Part shown: positions 17,003 to 25,997 of the stretch, piece by piece
Layout of the letters: each line of letters opens with the position of its first letter
Numbering within the stretch: the stretch's first letter is position 1
Source of the DNA: an uncultured Muribaculaceae bacterium
GTDB lineage: Bacteria; Bacteroidota; Bacteroidia; Bacteroidales; Muribaculaceae
NCBI GenBank assembly: GCA_947628305.1
Contig: CANQZG010000003.1
Span: 124,001-188,000 of the forward strand
DNA: 64,000 nucleotides
Reading direction: 5' to 3'
Notes under the pieces: model-generated
Told to the model about the DNA's origin: nothing
Database searches by the model: none
The model's input: the letters and a program-made list of their open reading frames with translations, nothing else
Position numbers and translations under genes: made by a program

Positions 17003-20000
17003 TTAGAATGCGAGTTTGATATTGACACCGTAGGTGCGTGTCATAGGCATTGACGCGCTTTCAATACCACGGTAAATGTCAGTGCCGGAGAGGACTCCCG
17101 ACGATTCGGGGTCAAACTGTGGCCAATCGGTGATACAGAAAATGTTTGTCGCGAATGCGCCGAGACTTGCGCTACGCAGCACCTTGCTTTGACGGCAAAG
17201 TTTCTTGGGGAGGGATACATCGAGACGCAGTTCCTTCATCTTGAAGAACGCGGTGCTGAAAGTATTCTCCTCGGCATTTGTACGGACAAACTTGTATTGT
17301 GCGTAATAATCGTTGATTGCCGATGTCACGGTGTTGTTCTTCTGATAACTGATAGACCCGTCGGGGTTGGTGATTTCGTTGACACCTTCGACAACGAGAC
17401 CGCCCTGACGACCGGGAAGCGAGTTCTTCAATTTTCCTTTGTAGGCGGTGATTGCATGGGTCATTGAGTAGGCGTGTCCACCGTATGAGGCCGTGAATGT
17501 AGCGCTAAGTGAGACATTCTTGTAACGGAAACGGGTGCTGAAACCGCCGTTCCAGTCGGGATTGGCGTTGCCAAGGTATATGTCGGCATTATCGGTCAAT
17601 TGGGGATAACCGTCGTTGGCGGTGATTAGCAACATGCCCGAACAATCGACCTTATTCCCGGCCGCGTCGGTGTAGAATGCACCTTCGGGGGCGCGTTTGT
17701 ATCCTCGTCCGTAGAGCTGGCTCATTGGTCGGCCAACGTAGGAGTAACATGCAATTGTCCCTTTGACACTTGCACCGTTATTTACTTCAAGAGGGGTATT
17801 GGGGTCCCATCCGTCCTGTAGGCTGACGAGTTTATTCCAGTTGCGAGACCAGTTGAAATCAAGAGTCCAGGTAAAGTCGCGGGTCTGAATCGGTTCTAAA
17901 TGAAGCGCAAGTTCTATACCCTTGTTGCGTATTTCACCGGCGTTGATTCGCATGCCCGATGCACCTGCGATGGGGTCTACTGTGGCCGATACAATCTGAT
18001 TGGTAGTGGATGAATTGTATACTGCGGCATCGATACCTATGCGGTTATGGAAGAAACGGGCTTCGATACCGGCTTCCCAACTTTCGACATTCTCCGGCTT
18101 GATAAGAGGGTTGGTCATTGTTCCTGGAAGAACGAACGAGCCGTTGAAGTTTGTAGAGTTGTAGGCTTCAAGCAGCGAATATGGGTTGGTGTCGTTACCG
18201 ACATTAGCCCAAGACGCACGCACCTTAAGCATATCCACCCATGGAGCATGTTCCTGAATCTTGAATGCCTGGTCAAGAAGCACACTCGCGGCCACCGACG
18301 GATAGAAGAATGACCAGTTGCCTCGTGCGAGGGTCGAAGACCAGTCATTACGCGCTGTTACATCAAGGAAGTAGGTGTTCTCCCATCCTAAAGAAGCAAA
18401 CGCATATAGAGAGTTGACAACTTTTCGGCTTCGTATCTGCATTGGGATGGGAATCGAGGTTGACGGTGCGTTGTTGACGTTGTAGATACCGGGTATGTCC
18501 AGGTCCTTGAGTTGAATGCTTTGGTTATAGCCATGCAGTTCCATGGAGTTACCACCACCCGATATGTTGAATGACAGGCGTTTGCTGAACCAGCGGTTGT
18601 TTTCGTAGCGCAGCAGGAAATCCATATTGGTCTCACGTTTGCGTATCGATTGTTCCTTATAACCGCCTGTCGGATATTTATAGGTCTTGGCGGCCTTGCG
18701 CATGGCACGGAATTCATCGTTCATATCCATCGCCCCTCTTAGCTTAAGTGTCAATCCTTTAACAGGGAACTTGATGTTGATGCCGACATTTCCTATTACA
18801 CGGTTCTTCTGCATCGAGTTTGTGGCCTCGTATAGATAGTAAAGTGGGTTGGAGATATTGTCATTCTCCTCGGCCGGTTTCACATATTGGTCCGGGGTGA
18901 TTTTCGGGTCGCTTAGACGACCGGAGAAATATTCCTGAACGTATGCTTCGTACGGGTCGAAGTTGTTCAACCATAGCAACATGTAGTTGATGTTGTTTTG
19001 ATTGTATCCTGACAAGGGTACATTATCGGAGCGTTTGTTGTAATACTGTACGCGTGAATCGACTGAAATCCATTTGTTCAACTTGGTGCGGAACGCCACT
19101 GAAATTGCATCTTTCTTGTAGCCGGTGTTTGGAAGCACCCAGTTGTTGCGAGTATCGGTGATTGATACTCGCCCTTGCGTACCTTTGCCATTACCACCTT
19201 CGATGGTGACGGTATTGTTGTAGGTCACGCCTGTGCGCCATATACCTGTATACCAGTCGTCGGCATATACAAACGGGGTGCCGCTGTAGGTGTCGTTGTC
19301 AAAATCGTATGACAGATAGTTGAACCGAATTTTATTGGGGTCGAACCGTTCGCCGAACCCTGCCGCGAGGTTGCCACAGTTCTTGTACACACGATTGCCT
19401 GTCGGCGACTTGTCAGCAGAGATGTTCCATGGAGAATAAGGGCGTTGCCCGAGTGTGTTGCCGGGACCATATTCTTTTTGGAAATCGGGCCAATAACTTG
19501 CTTTCTCCCATGTCACGGAAGAATTAACGGTTACCCCTACACCTTTTTCTGTTTTACCGGACTTGGTCGTGATGACAATCGCGCCGTTAGCGGCACGTGA
19601 GCCGTAAAGTGCGGTCGCGGCCGGGCCTTTGAGGACGGTGACAGACTCGACGTCTTCGGGGTTTATGTCGGCTGCGTCGTTACCGAAGTCAACCGAGGCA
19701 TCGGCGTTTGTCATGCCTGAACCAGAGCCTGATTCGGTCGTGCCTGATGACATGGGGACACCGTCGATGACAAACAATGCCTCGTTTGCACCGTAATTGA
19801 GTGACTGGTCGCCACGGAGCACAACGCGTACTGAACTCATAGGGCCGGTGCCGGCCGCGTCCATTGTCAGACCGGCTACTTTGCCGTTCATGGCATTAAG
19901 CCAGTTACCCGACACTGTATTGGTTAATTCTTCGTTTGATACTTTGCTGACCGCGTAACCGAGTGATTTCTGTTCACGGGTTATGCCAAGTGCAGTGACA

Positions 20001-20341
20001 ACGACGTCATCAAGCTGAACGGAGTTGGGTTTCATGGTAATTTTGAGGGGAGTGCCGGGAGTTGCCGATACCTCGGCCGGATTATAACCGATGAATGTGA
20101 CAACTACGACAGGTTTCTTCCCTGTGACTTTAAGGGTGAACTTACCGTCTATATCAGTGCTGACGGCGTTACGCGGATGCCCTTTCTGCATGACAGTCGC
20201 GCCTGTCATCGGAGTTGTGCCGTCTTCCTCGAATACGACTCCCGATACAGTCTTTTGAGCCAATGCCGATAGGGGCAGTGTTACCAAGAGTGCAATTATC
20301 CAAGATAAGAACCGCGCTCTTGTTTTAGTGAATGTAATCAT
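17003..20341 (-). CDS. SusC/RagA-family TonB-linked outer-membrane transporter
   Basis: TonB-dependent importer of oligosaccharides in the outer membrane. It has 1112 residues with a signal peptide at 1-28. A carboxypeptidase-D-like regulatory domain spans about 30-108 (VSGVVFEEDGTTPMTGATV). The TonB-box-like stretch is LDDVVVTALGITREQKSLGY. The plug domain (VRVVLRGDQSLNYGANEALFVIDG..., VTVLKGPAATALYGSRAANG) is followed by the 22-strand barrel. The terminal Phe (NIKLAF) is the BAM recognition residue. It pairs with susD downstream. Upstream is a lipoprotein phosphoesterase, with two perfect palindromes in the gap. The substrate is inferred only from the neighbours. Confidence 0.95.
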   Translation of the reverse strand: MITFTKTRARFLSWIIALLVTLPLSALAQKTVSGVVFEEDGTTPMTGATVMQKGHPRNAVSTDIDGKFTLKVTGKKPVVVVTFIGYNPAEVSATPGTPLKITMKPNSVQLDDVVVTALGITREQKSLGYAVSKVSNEELTNTVSGNWLNAMNGKVAGLTMDAAGTGPMSSVRVVLRGDQSLNYGANEALFVIDGVPMSSGTTESGSGSGMTNADASVDFGNDAADINPEDVESVTVLKGPAATALYGSRAANGAIVITTKSGKTEKGVGVTVNSSVTWEKASYWPDFQKEYGPGNTLGQRPYSPWNISADKSPTGNRVYKNCGNLAAGFGERFDPNKIRFNYLSYDFDNDTYSGTPFVYADDWYTGIWRTGVTYNNTVTIEGGNGKGTQGRVSITDTRNNWVLPNTGYKKDAISVAFRTKLNKWISVDSRVQYYNKRSDNVPLSGYNQNNINYMLLWLNNFDPYEAYVQEYFSGRLSDPKITPDQYVKPAEENDNISNPLYYLYEATNSMQKNRVIGNVGINIKFPVKGLTLKLRGAMDMNDEFRAMRKAAKTYKYPTGGYKEQSIRKRETNMDFLLRYENNRWFSKRLSFNISGGGNSMELHGYNQSIQLKDLDIPGIYNVNNAPSTSIPIPMQIRSRKVVNSLYAFASLGWENTYFLDVTARNDWSSTLARGNWSFFYPSVAASVLLDQAFKIQEHAPWVDMLKVRASWANVGNDTNPYSLLEAYNSTNFNGSFVLPGTMTNPLIKPENVESWEAGIEARFFHNRIGIDAAVYNSSTTNQIVSATVDPIAGASGMRINAGEIRNKGIELALHLEPIQTRDFTWTLDFNWSRNWNKLVSLQDGWDPNTPLEVNNGASVKGTIACYSYVGRPMSQLYGRGYKRAPEGAFYTDAAGNKVDCSGMLLITANDGYPQLTDNADIYLGNANPDWNGGFSTRFRYKNVSLSATFTASYGGHAYSMTHAITAYKGKLKNSLPGRQGGLVVEGVNEITNPDGSISYQKNNTVTSAINDYYAQYKFVRTNAEENTFSTAFFKMKELRLDVSLPKKLCRQSKVLRSASLGAFATNIFCITDWPQFDPESSGVLSGTDIYRGIESASMPMTRTYGVNIKLAF

Positions 20342-20381
20342 GATAGGTATTTGTGTAATGATGGTTGACTATGTTGAAAAT

Positions 20382-20424
20382 TTGGACAATTGTCCAACGT
20401 GATGCGGGCATGCCCGCATCACGT
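20382..20424. terminator. Two abutting perfect palindromes between phosphoesterase and susC
   Basis: TTGGACAATTGTCCAA (20382-20397) is joined at its last base to a 28-bp perfect palindrome (20397-20424, centre GGGCATGCCC). They lie 18 bp after the phosphoesterase stop and 41 bp before the susC ATG. On the minus strand the long hairpin comes first and is followed by the smaller one, with no T-run. A partial terminator, an RNA-processing site that sets the susC/phosphoesterase ratio, or an operator are all possible. Confidence 0.5.
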
Positions 20425-20441
20425 ATATTATTAGGCAGACC

Positions 20442-22433
20442 TTACTTCATGTCGTGGGTGAAGGCCTTGGGACGTTTCATGGTCTCGGTGTACACGTTGC
20501 CGTAACAGTCTGTCACCTTTATTTCAAGTGTCGATGTCGGACTCGACGCATGAACCCGGAACATGTGGGATGTAGCGGCTGTCTTCATGGGGGAGCCATA
20601 TAAACCGTCATTGTTCTTGTTGAGACGGAACATGTCAAAAGAGATTATATGCAATGGCTCAAACCAGTTTGTGACCGTCCATGGAAGGACTTTACCGTTT
20701 TCCGTTACCTCGAGTTTCCACGAATCCTCCCAACTGAAAATGTCGATTATCACCTCGTTGTTGTTATGGGCTGTCGCATAATCCTGGGCGAGATAATTGT
20801 AATTACTGATGAATGTCGGGTCAGTATGGTCTTGGTCCGGGGCATATTTTTCGGGTGTGATATGGATATTATTGCGGTCGTAAGTGCGGAACTGATAGGA
20901 GCGGTCATACCCCATACTCTTATAGTAACGGTTATAATCACGTCCGTTCCATTCCATTACACCGTATCCGCCGACAGAACCGTCACGGCATATATGTGTG
21001 TTAAAATATTTTCCTGTCCACCACCATGTGGCGCACACTCCGGCGATGTTATGCTCAATGATGTTGTCATTTACCTGAATGTTGAAATTGACATGGGTAT
21101 GGCCGTCAAGTATGCGCACCTTCTGGAATCCTGAAAGGGCATCGAGGAATTCCTGAGCATTGACTAATTGTGTCTTGGTTAACAGTTTCCCGTTCTCGTC
21201 TCGTCCGGGATGCCCGTGAAGCGGAATGTGCATGCACACGACAATAGGTGTAGACTTGTCGGTGACGGTCGCGAGGTCTTTGCGCATCCAGTCCATTATT
21301 TCGGGTACGATGCGGGGTGACTCTGTCTTGTTTTCATTACCGTCAGTTGTATAATCGATATTGTCAATCACGAGATAATGGACTTTGCCGAGGTTGAACG
21401 AGTAGTAGTTGGGCCCGACGTGTTCACGCCAGGATGCCGAGGTCTCGAAATCGGTGATAGCGTGGATGTCGTTGTCGTGGTTGCCGATACATTGAAAAAT
21501 AGGAAGATTTATTCTTGCAAAATCTTTTATTGCATTGGGGAGTTTGTAATTTTTCTCATACCAATGGATATCCCATGTGATGTCTCCTAATGTTATGCCG
21601 TATATTTTCTTGCCTTGGGCTTTGTATTCGGCAACAGTGGCGTTAACGTCAGGCACATAGTTATTACGGAACTGGTTCATATCATTATTTGAACTGCTTC
21701 CACGATTGGCAAGATGTGCATCGGCCATCAATATCACCACGTGCTCATCGTTAGGCTCTTCTTTCAACACAAAATCATGTTGCTCGGTTTCATTGGCGGG
21801 AGCGGTCAGATATTTGAAAAAGTCAGGAGTCCCTACGGTCGTCTCGGGGAAATATCCCGAAGGTATGGAGATAAATACATAGCCGTTCTTTTTCTCGGAA
21901 GGAAGCCAGTAACAGCCGTATTCATCGGTGGTTGTCAACTCGTATCCGTCAGAGACGACAACACCGGCCAAGCCTTTTCCGTTACATGAGATTGTACCTT
22001 TGACTGTCATTCCATCTTTATCAGGAACGTTTATGTCAAGAACCCATTGCAGCTTGGTGTGTCCGAGCATCATTGAGTTTCCATCGGCACGTACAAGTCG
22101 GCCTACATACGTTCCGTTAGGCATTTCAGGTGGCACTGTGACCGAGATTCCAGTATCGGATACCGATTCTGTGGTTGCGGTGTATACAGTCCCGTCTTCA
22201 GCCGTGAAGGTCACGACATCCGATTCCTGGAAACCATGGCCTTTGACTTCGATTGGATTACGTCCTTTGGCCGAAATGGAACTGGCCATGTACACATCGC
22301 TCAATCCTGATGCAGGAGTATAGGGCAACCCGTTGTTGTCATCAGAACATGATGGTAACACTATGCACGCCATAAAAACAGCGAGAGCCATTACCGTCAT
22401 GTTGCATAGCCGGAATTTTTTCAGATATTCCAT
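20442..22433 (-). CDS. Calcineurin-like phosphoesterase lipoprotein with IPT/TIG domain
   Basis: Metal-dependent phosphoesterase, probably on the cell surface. It has 663 residues. The lipobox ...CIVLPSC is followed by SDDNN. An IPT/TIG Ig-like domain spans about 45-130. A carboxypeptidase-regulatory-like N-domain (MetallophosN type) covers about 135-225. The catalytic domain carries LMADAHL, LGDITWD, IGNHDND, CMHIPLHGH and DGHTHVN, a complete two-metal site. A C-terminal domain (MetallophosC type) ends MKRPKAFTHDMK. It is first in the operon with susC, susD and the BACON lipoprotein, behind a promoter with a LacI-type operator copy. It is paralogous to the gene at 33369-34955. The substrate is unknown; a phosphorylated glycan is inferred. 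Confidence 0.85.
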   Translation of the reverse strand: MEYLKKFRLCNMTVMALAVFMACIVLPSCSDDNNGLPYTPASGLSDVYMASSISAKGRNPIEVKGHGFQESDVVTFTAEDGTVYTATTESVSDTGISVTVPPEMPNGTYVGRLVRADGNSMMLGHTKLQWVLDINVPDKDGMTVKGTISCNGKGLAGVVVSDGYELTTTDEYGCYWLPSEKKNGYVFISIPSGYFPETTVGTPDFFKYLTAPANETEQHDFVLKEEPNDEHVVILMADAHLANRGSSSNNDMNQFRNNYVPDVNATVAEYKAQGKKIYGITLGDITWDIHWYEKNYKLPNAIKDFARINLPIFQCIGNHDNDIHAITDFETSASWREHVGPNYYSFNLGKVHYLVIDNIDYTTDGNENKTESPRIVPEIMDWMRKDLATVTDKSTPIVVCMHIPLHGHPGRDENGKLLTKTQLVNAQEFLDALSGFQKVRILDGHTHVNFNIQVNDNIIEHNIAGVCATWWWTGKYFNTHICRDGSVGGYGVMEWNGRDYNRYYKSMGYDRSYQFRTYDRNNIHITPEKYAPDQDHTDPTFISNYNYLAQDYATAHNNNEVIIDIFSWEDSWKLEVTENGKVLPWTVTNWFEPLHIISFDMFRLNKNNDGLYGSPMKTAATSHMFRVHASSPTSTLEIKVTDCYGNVYTETMKRPKAFTHDMK

Positions 22434-22504
22434 AAGTTATAAGCGAGTTAGATTTAAGAATTTTTAGGGTGATTATGTTGATTTAAGGGAGATAGAAGAA
22501 GTTT

Positions 22505-22518
22505 CTAAATCGTTTTAA
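22505..22518. promoter_or_regulatory. LacI-type operator copy, phosphoesterase-susCD operon
   Basis: CTAAATCGTTTTAA matches 12 of 14 bases of the core TTAAAACGTTTTAA found at the divergent promoter of the repressor gene. It starts 13 bp after the last base of a -7 box on the minus strand, so it covers the start of transcription. Confidence 0.5.
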
Positions 22519-22530
22519 CTATTCGCATGC

Positions 22531-22538
22531 CAAATATA
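22531..22538 (-). promoter_or_regulatory. Promoter of the phosphoesterase-susCD operon
   Basis: On the minus strand TATATTTG matches the -7 box. TTG at 22558-22560 lies 19 bp upstream, the best -33/-7 pair in the window. The leader is about 90 nt and contains the operator copy. The rest of the 282-bp gap 22434-22715 holds AT-rich sequence and the fucI terminator. Confidence 0.7.
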
Positions 22539-22668
22539 GGCATATTTTTCCAAATAGCAACAAAAATATGAAAAAATAACTCCATAATTTTTGAAAATAG
22601 GGTATATGGATAACATTAAATGGCGTTTTTAACCATTATTTGTTAAATCGATTAATAGAAAACATCCT

Positions 22669-22705
22669 AATATGGTGTGAAGTCAGGATGACTTCACACC
22701 ATATT
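22669..22705 (-). terminator. Terminator after fucI
   Basis: A perfect 17-bp stem (22669-22685 with 22689-22705) with loop GGA lies 10 bp after the fucI stop. It ends the long minus-strand operon. Confidence 0.85.
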
Positions 22706-22715
22706 AAATTAGTCT

Positions 22716-24497
22716 TCATTTATACAATGGTCCGTAATTTTTGCATGCACGGTAGTCAGAACCCTCCGGGTCCATGCCAAAGGCATTCCATGCCGATGGA
22801 CGGAAAATCTCGGTTTCATCGACGTTGTGCATGCACACGGGGATTCGCAGCATGGATGCAAGGGTTATCATGTCGGCCCCGACATGTCCATAACTGATTG
22901 CACCGTGGTTTGCTCCCCAGTTGTTCATAACAGAATACACATCGCGGAATGCGCCCTTGCCGGTCAGTCGCGGGGCAAACCATGTCGTGGGCCATGTGGG
23001 GTCGGTACGACGGTTGATTTTGTCAAAGATTTCGTCATCTACATTCACAGCCCATCCTTCGGCGATTTGCAGTACCGGGCCTTGTCCTTTGATTAGGTTC
23101 AAGCGGCACATCGTCATGGGCATCTCGCCACGTGTCAGGAAGTGAGAGGAAAAGCCGCCTCCACGCATATATTCACGACCTGCAGGCATCCATGTGGTGG
23201 CCTCCAGACATGCGTTCACATCATCCTCGGTAATTTCCCAGAATTGTTTCATCACGGGGTTGCCGTCGGCATCCGACATACGCCCTGTGGCATCAAGTGT
23301 GCATGAGCCGGAATTGATTAGATGTATTATGCCACCTGCTGCATGTCCTTCCAGCTCTTTGCCGGTCACTCTTTTGACCGCTTCGGGAGACCAGAATGTA
23401 CGGACATCGGCAAAAATCTGCGCACGGTTGGTGAGAAGTTGGAGTAACAGCATCGTGACTCCGTTGAGAGTGTCGTTTTCGGTCGCGAATGTTATTGGGC
23501 GTCGTATCCCGTTCCAGTCGAAAGATGTGTTCAACATCGCCTCGGAGAAGTCTCCGTCGGGACGGAAATCAGTCCACTGGCGTTGTCCCTGGAATCCTCC
23601 GGCAATGGCATTATGACCGAATGCCTCCTCATAGAATCCCATCTCGTGAAGTTTGGGATTCCCGAGCATCAGGTCACGGAAAATCAATGTCATTTTGATG
23701 ACATAGTCCCACACTTCGTCAAGTTTTTCTCGTGAGTATTGGAGATGTTCGGGGTTGTGGTCGCGACCTTCACGTGGTTTGCAATTCTTTTCCACCCAGG
23801 CCTTGGCGCGTTCAAACTCGTCATGGTCATATATGCCGAGCTCGATGCGGCGGGCGATTTCGGAGCAGTCGACAGCCTCGTTGCGCATGCCGAGGTATTC
23901 CTGGAAGAAGTTAGGGTCGGGCATAGAACCGGCGATTCCCATCGAGACAGAGCCTATTGACAGATAGGCCTTGTTGCGCATCTGCATCACAGCGACCGCG
24001 CTACGTCCGAATTTAAGAAGTTTCTCCTTGACATCGGCGGGTATCGAGTCATCGGAGACATCCTGCACGTCGCGACCGTATATTCCGAACGCGGGAAGCC
24101 CTTTTTGGTTATGTCCGGCGAGTGCCGAGGCAAGGTAAACGGCTCCGGGGCGTTCAGTCCCGTTAAATCCCCATATAGCCTTTGGCATCAGCGGGTCCAT
24201 GTCGATGGTCTCCGCGCCGTAACACCAACAGGGGGTCACTGACAGTACCGCGCCGACGTTGCTGTCACGGAATTTATCGGTCGCGGCACACGCTTCCGCG
24301 ACACCGCCTATTGTCGTGTCGGCGATGACGCATTCAACAGGGGTACCATCGGCATATCTTAGATTCTCGGCATACAGCCTCGCAACGGCTTTAGCCATAT
24401 TCATTGTTTTTTCTTCAAGAGACTCGCGGATACCGCCACGACGTCCGTCAATAATGGGTCGAATCCCGATTTTGGGATGATTGGTTGAGGGGTTCAT
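22716..24497 (-). CDS. fucI: L-fucose isomerase
   Basis: Converts L-fucose to L-fuculose (also D-arabinose to D-ribulose) using Mn2+, in the cytoplasm. It has 593 residues, the usual FucI length. Characteristic regions include [20 protein letters not shown], then [37 protein letters not shown] and [11 protein letters not shown]. The C-terminal region carries [18 protein letters not shown], with the conserved His. There is no fuculokinase or fuculose-phosphate aldolase next to it, so later steps must be encoded elsewhere. It is the last gene of the operon that starts at the VCBS gene. A 27-bp repeat lies just before its start. Confidence 0.93.
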   Translation of the reverse strand: MNPSTNHPKIGIRPIIDGRRGGIRESLEEKTMNMAKAVARLYAENLRYADGTPVECVIADTTIGGVAEACAATDKFRDSNVGAVLSVTPCWCYGAETIDMDPLMPKAIWGFNGTERPGAVYLASALAGHNQKGLPAFGIYGRDVQDVSDDSIPADVKEKLLKFGRSAVAVMQMRNKAYLSIGSVSMGIAGSMPDPNFFQEYLGMRNEAVDCSEIARRIELGIYDHDEFERAKAWVEKNCKPREGRDHNPEHLQYSREKLDEVWDYVIKMTLIFRDLMLGNPKLHEMGFYEEAFGHNAIAGGFQGQRQWTDFRPDGDFSEAMLNTSFDWNGIRRPITFATENDTLNGVTMLLLQLLTNRAQIFADVRTFWSPEAVKRVTGKELEGHAAGGIIHLINSGSCTLDATGRMSDADGNPVMKQFWEITEDDVNACLEATTWMPAGREYMRGGGFSSHFLTRGEMPMTMCRLNLIKGQGPVLQIAEGWAVNVDDEIFDKINRRTDPTWPTTWFAPRLTGKGAFRDVYSVMNNWGANHGAISYGHVGADMITLASMLRIPVCMHNVDETEIFRPSAWNAFGMDPEGSDYRACKNYGPLYK

Positions 24498-24505
24498 TGT
24501 ATATT

Positions 24506-24532
24506 AGTTTAAAGTTTATGGTTTATAGTTTA
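24506..24532. repeat. 27-bp AT-rich repeat, copy 2
   Basis: This matches 26 of 27 bases with 13846-13872 and lies 9 bp upstream of the fucI start codon, between the sulfatase and fucI genes. Confidence 0.5.
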
Positions 24533-24536
24533 TTGT

Positions 24537-25997
24537 TTAGTATTTTATATCGTATTTTTGAGGGAGGGGGAGGGTGGCGAAGTCCTCGTCATCTATCATT
24601 TTGTAGGTGAGATGCACGATGAGTTCGTCACGGATGGCTTTGTAGGCCGGGTCGTCAATCAGATTGCGGGACTCGGTCGGGTCTTTTTCAAGGTCGTATA
24701 ACTCGAACATGGGACGTGTCTTTGAAAAGTACATTTCACTGAATTTCGGGGCGAGTTTCCCTTCTTCGTGCATATTTTTCAGTTCGACGAAATGTGGGAA
24801 TTTGGCGAAATCGACAGGATTCCATGACAAACCTGGAAGAAGATTGTAAACGAGTTTATAACGGTCACCTACAATGCATCGTTGTTGGTCAAACTGTGCC
24901 GTTGTCCATGGCAGTTCGTTTGTCGCATGACAGCTGCGTACTGAATAGACATAGCGTTCCCCGAGCGGTTTACCCCCCGTCATGGAAGGCAACAAATCGA
25001 TACCTTCCATTTCAGATGGAACTGTTATTCCGGCGGCGGCAAGACATGTCGAGGCGATGTCCACGTTGGAGACCATGCCGTTGAGTTTTTGCCCTGCCTT
25101 GATGTGCCTGGGCCATCTTATCATGAACGGGACGCGTATACCGTCCTCATAAAGCGTTCCCTTGGCCTTGAACTGAGCACCACCATTGTCACCCATGAAA
25201 ATAACTATTGTATTGTCGGACAGTCCATTGTCATCGAGATATTTCATGACTTCGCCGAAGTCGGAGTCCATGCGGTGAATCTCGTCATAATATGCGCCAA
25301 GATAGGCACGCACACCTTTGGTGTCGGGGTAAAATTCAGGCAACTTCAGTTTGTCTGGGTTATGTATAACTTCGGCATCGTAGGGTGTATGAGGGTCAGA
25401 GTAGCACAGTTGCAGGAAAAACGGTTTATCCTTGTCACGTCTGTCCATGAACTGGCGGAACTGACGGTTGATTTTGGTGTGGCTCTTGCCTTTACGCGCA
25501 TCGGGCACCACCATACATGTGTCAAGTCGTTCGGGGAATGTTTTCAACCCCTTGGACTCGTAATATTCCTCGGCCTCCCTGACCTTGCCTATTTTCCCGG
25601 TGACGGAGCCGTCCATGTGGTAACCGCGTCCCGCAACCCCGGTGTAATAACCGTTTTCACGGAGATATTCGGGGAATGTCTTGAAGCGGCGTGCCAACGG
25701 AACGTTGAAGCGTGTCATGTTCACAGCGACAGGTGAGCGTCCCGTGAAAATCGAGGCACGAGCAGGGACACTCTGCGGGGATGATGCGTATGCACGGTTG
25801 AACTGTACACCTTGGCTCGCGAAGCGGTCAAGGTTGGGGGTCTTGACATCGGGATTTCCGTAACATCCTGTCGCGAAGGCACTGTGGTCATCGCTTAAGA
25901 TGAGTAATATGTTAGGTTTCTCATTTTGTGCCCCGGCGGTCAGGCTCCCAAGTAGACCGCTGTAGAGCATTATGTTTTTTCGCCAGTTATTTCTCAT
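24537..25997 (-). CDS. Secreted S-type (serine) sulfatase, family S1
   Basis: Arylsulfatase-fold enzyme that removes sulfate from sugars in the periplasm. It has 486 residues with a signal peptide in the first ~23 (MRNNWRKNIMLYSGLL...). Metal ligands appear in LILSDDH (Asp36, Asp37). The motif S76-V-P-A-R80 (SPQSVPARASIFTGRSP) carries the Ser converted to formylglycine. IFMGDNGG supplies further ligands. A serine-type site needs the anaerobic radical-SAM maturase, which is not in the window. The start overlaps the symporter stop by 11 bp. A later ATG at 25970 would leave a poor signal peptide, so the first is kept. Being next to fucI suggests sulfated, fucose-bearing glycans. Confidence 0.9.
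   Translation of the reverse strand: MRNNWRKNIMLYSGLLGSLTAGAQNEKPNILLILSDDHSAFATGCYGNPDVKTPNLDRFASQGVQFNRAYASSPQSVPARASIFTGRSPVAVNMTRFNVPLARRFKTFPEYLRENGYYTGVAGRGYHMDGSVTGKIGKVREAEEYYESKGLKTFPERLDTCMVVPDARKGKSHTKINRQFRQFMDRRDKDKPFFLQLCYSDPHTPYDAEVIHNPDKLKLPEFYPDTKGVRAYLGAYYDEIHRMDSDFGEVMKYLDDNGLSDNTIVIFMGDNGGAQFKAKGTLYEDGIRVPFMIRWPRHIKAGQKLNGMVSNVDIASTCLAAAGITVPSEMEGIDLLPSMTGGKPLGERYVYSVRSCHATNELPWTTAQFDQQRCIVGDRYKLVYNLLPGLSWNPVDFAKFPHFVELKNMHEEGKLAPKFSEMYFSKTRPMFELYDLEKDPTESRNLIDDPAYKAIRDELIVHLTYKMIDDEDFATLPLPQKYDIKY

Noticed and set aside
22643-22656. Further LacI operator copy TTAAATCGATTAAT
   Set aside because: Only 10 of 14 bases match and it lies upstream of the -33 region rather than at the transcription start, unlike the three retained sites.
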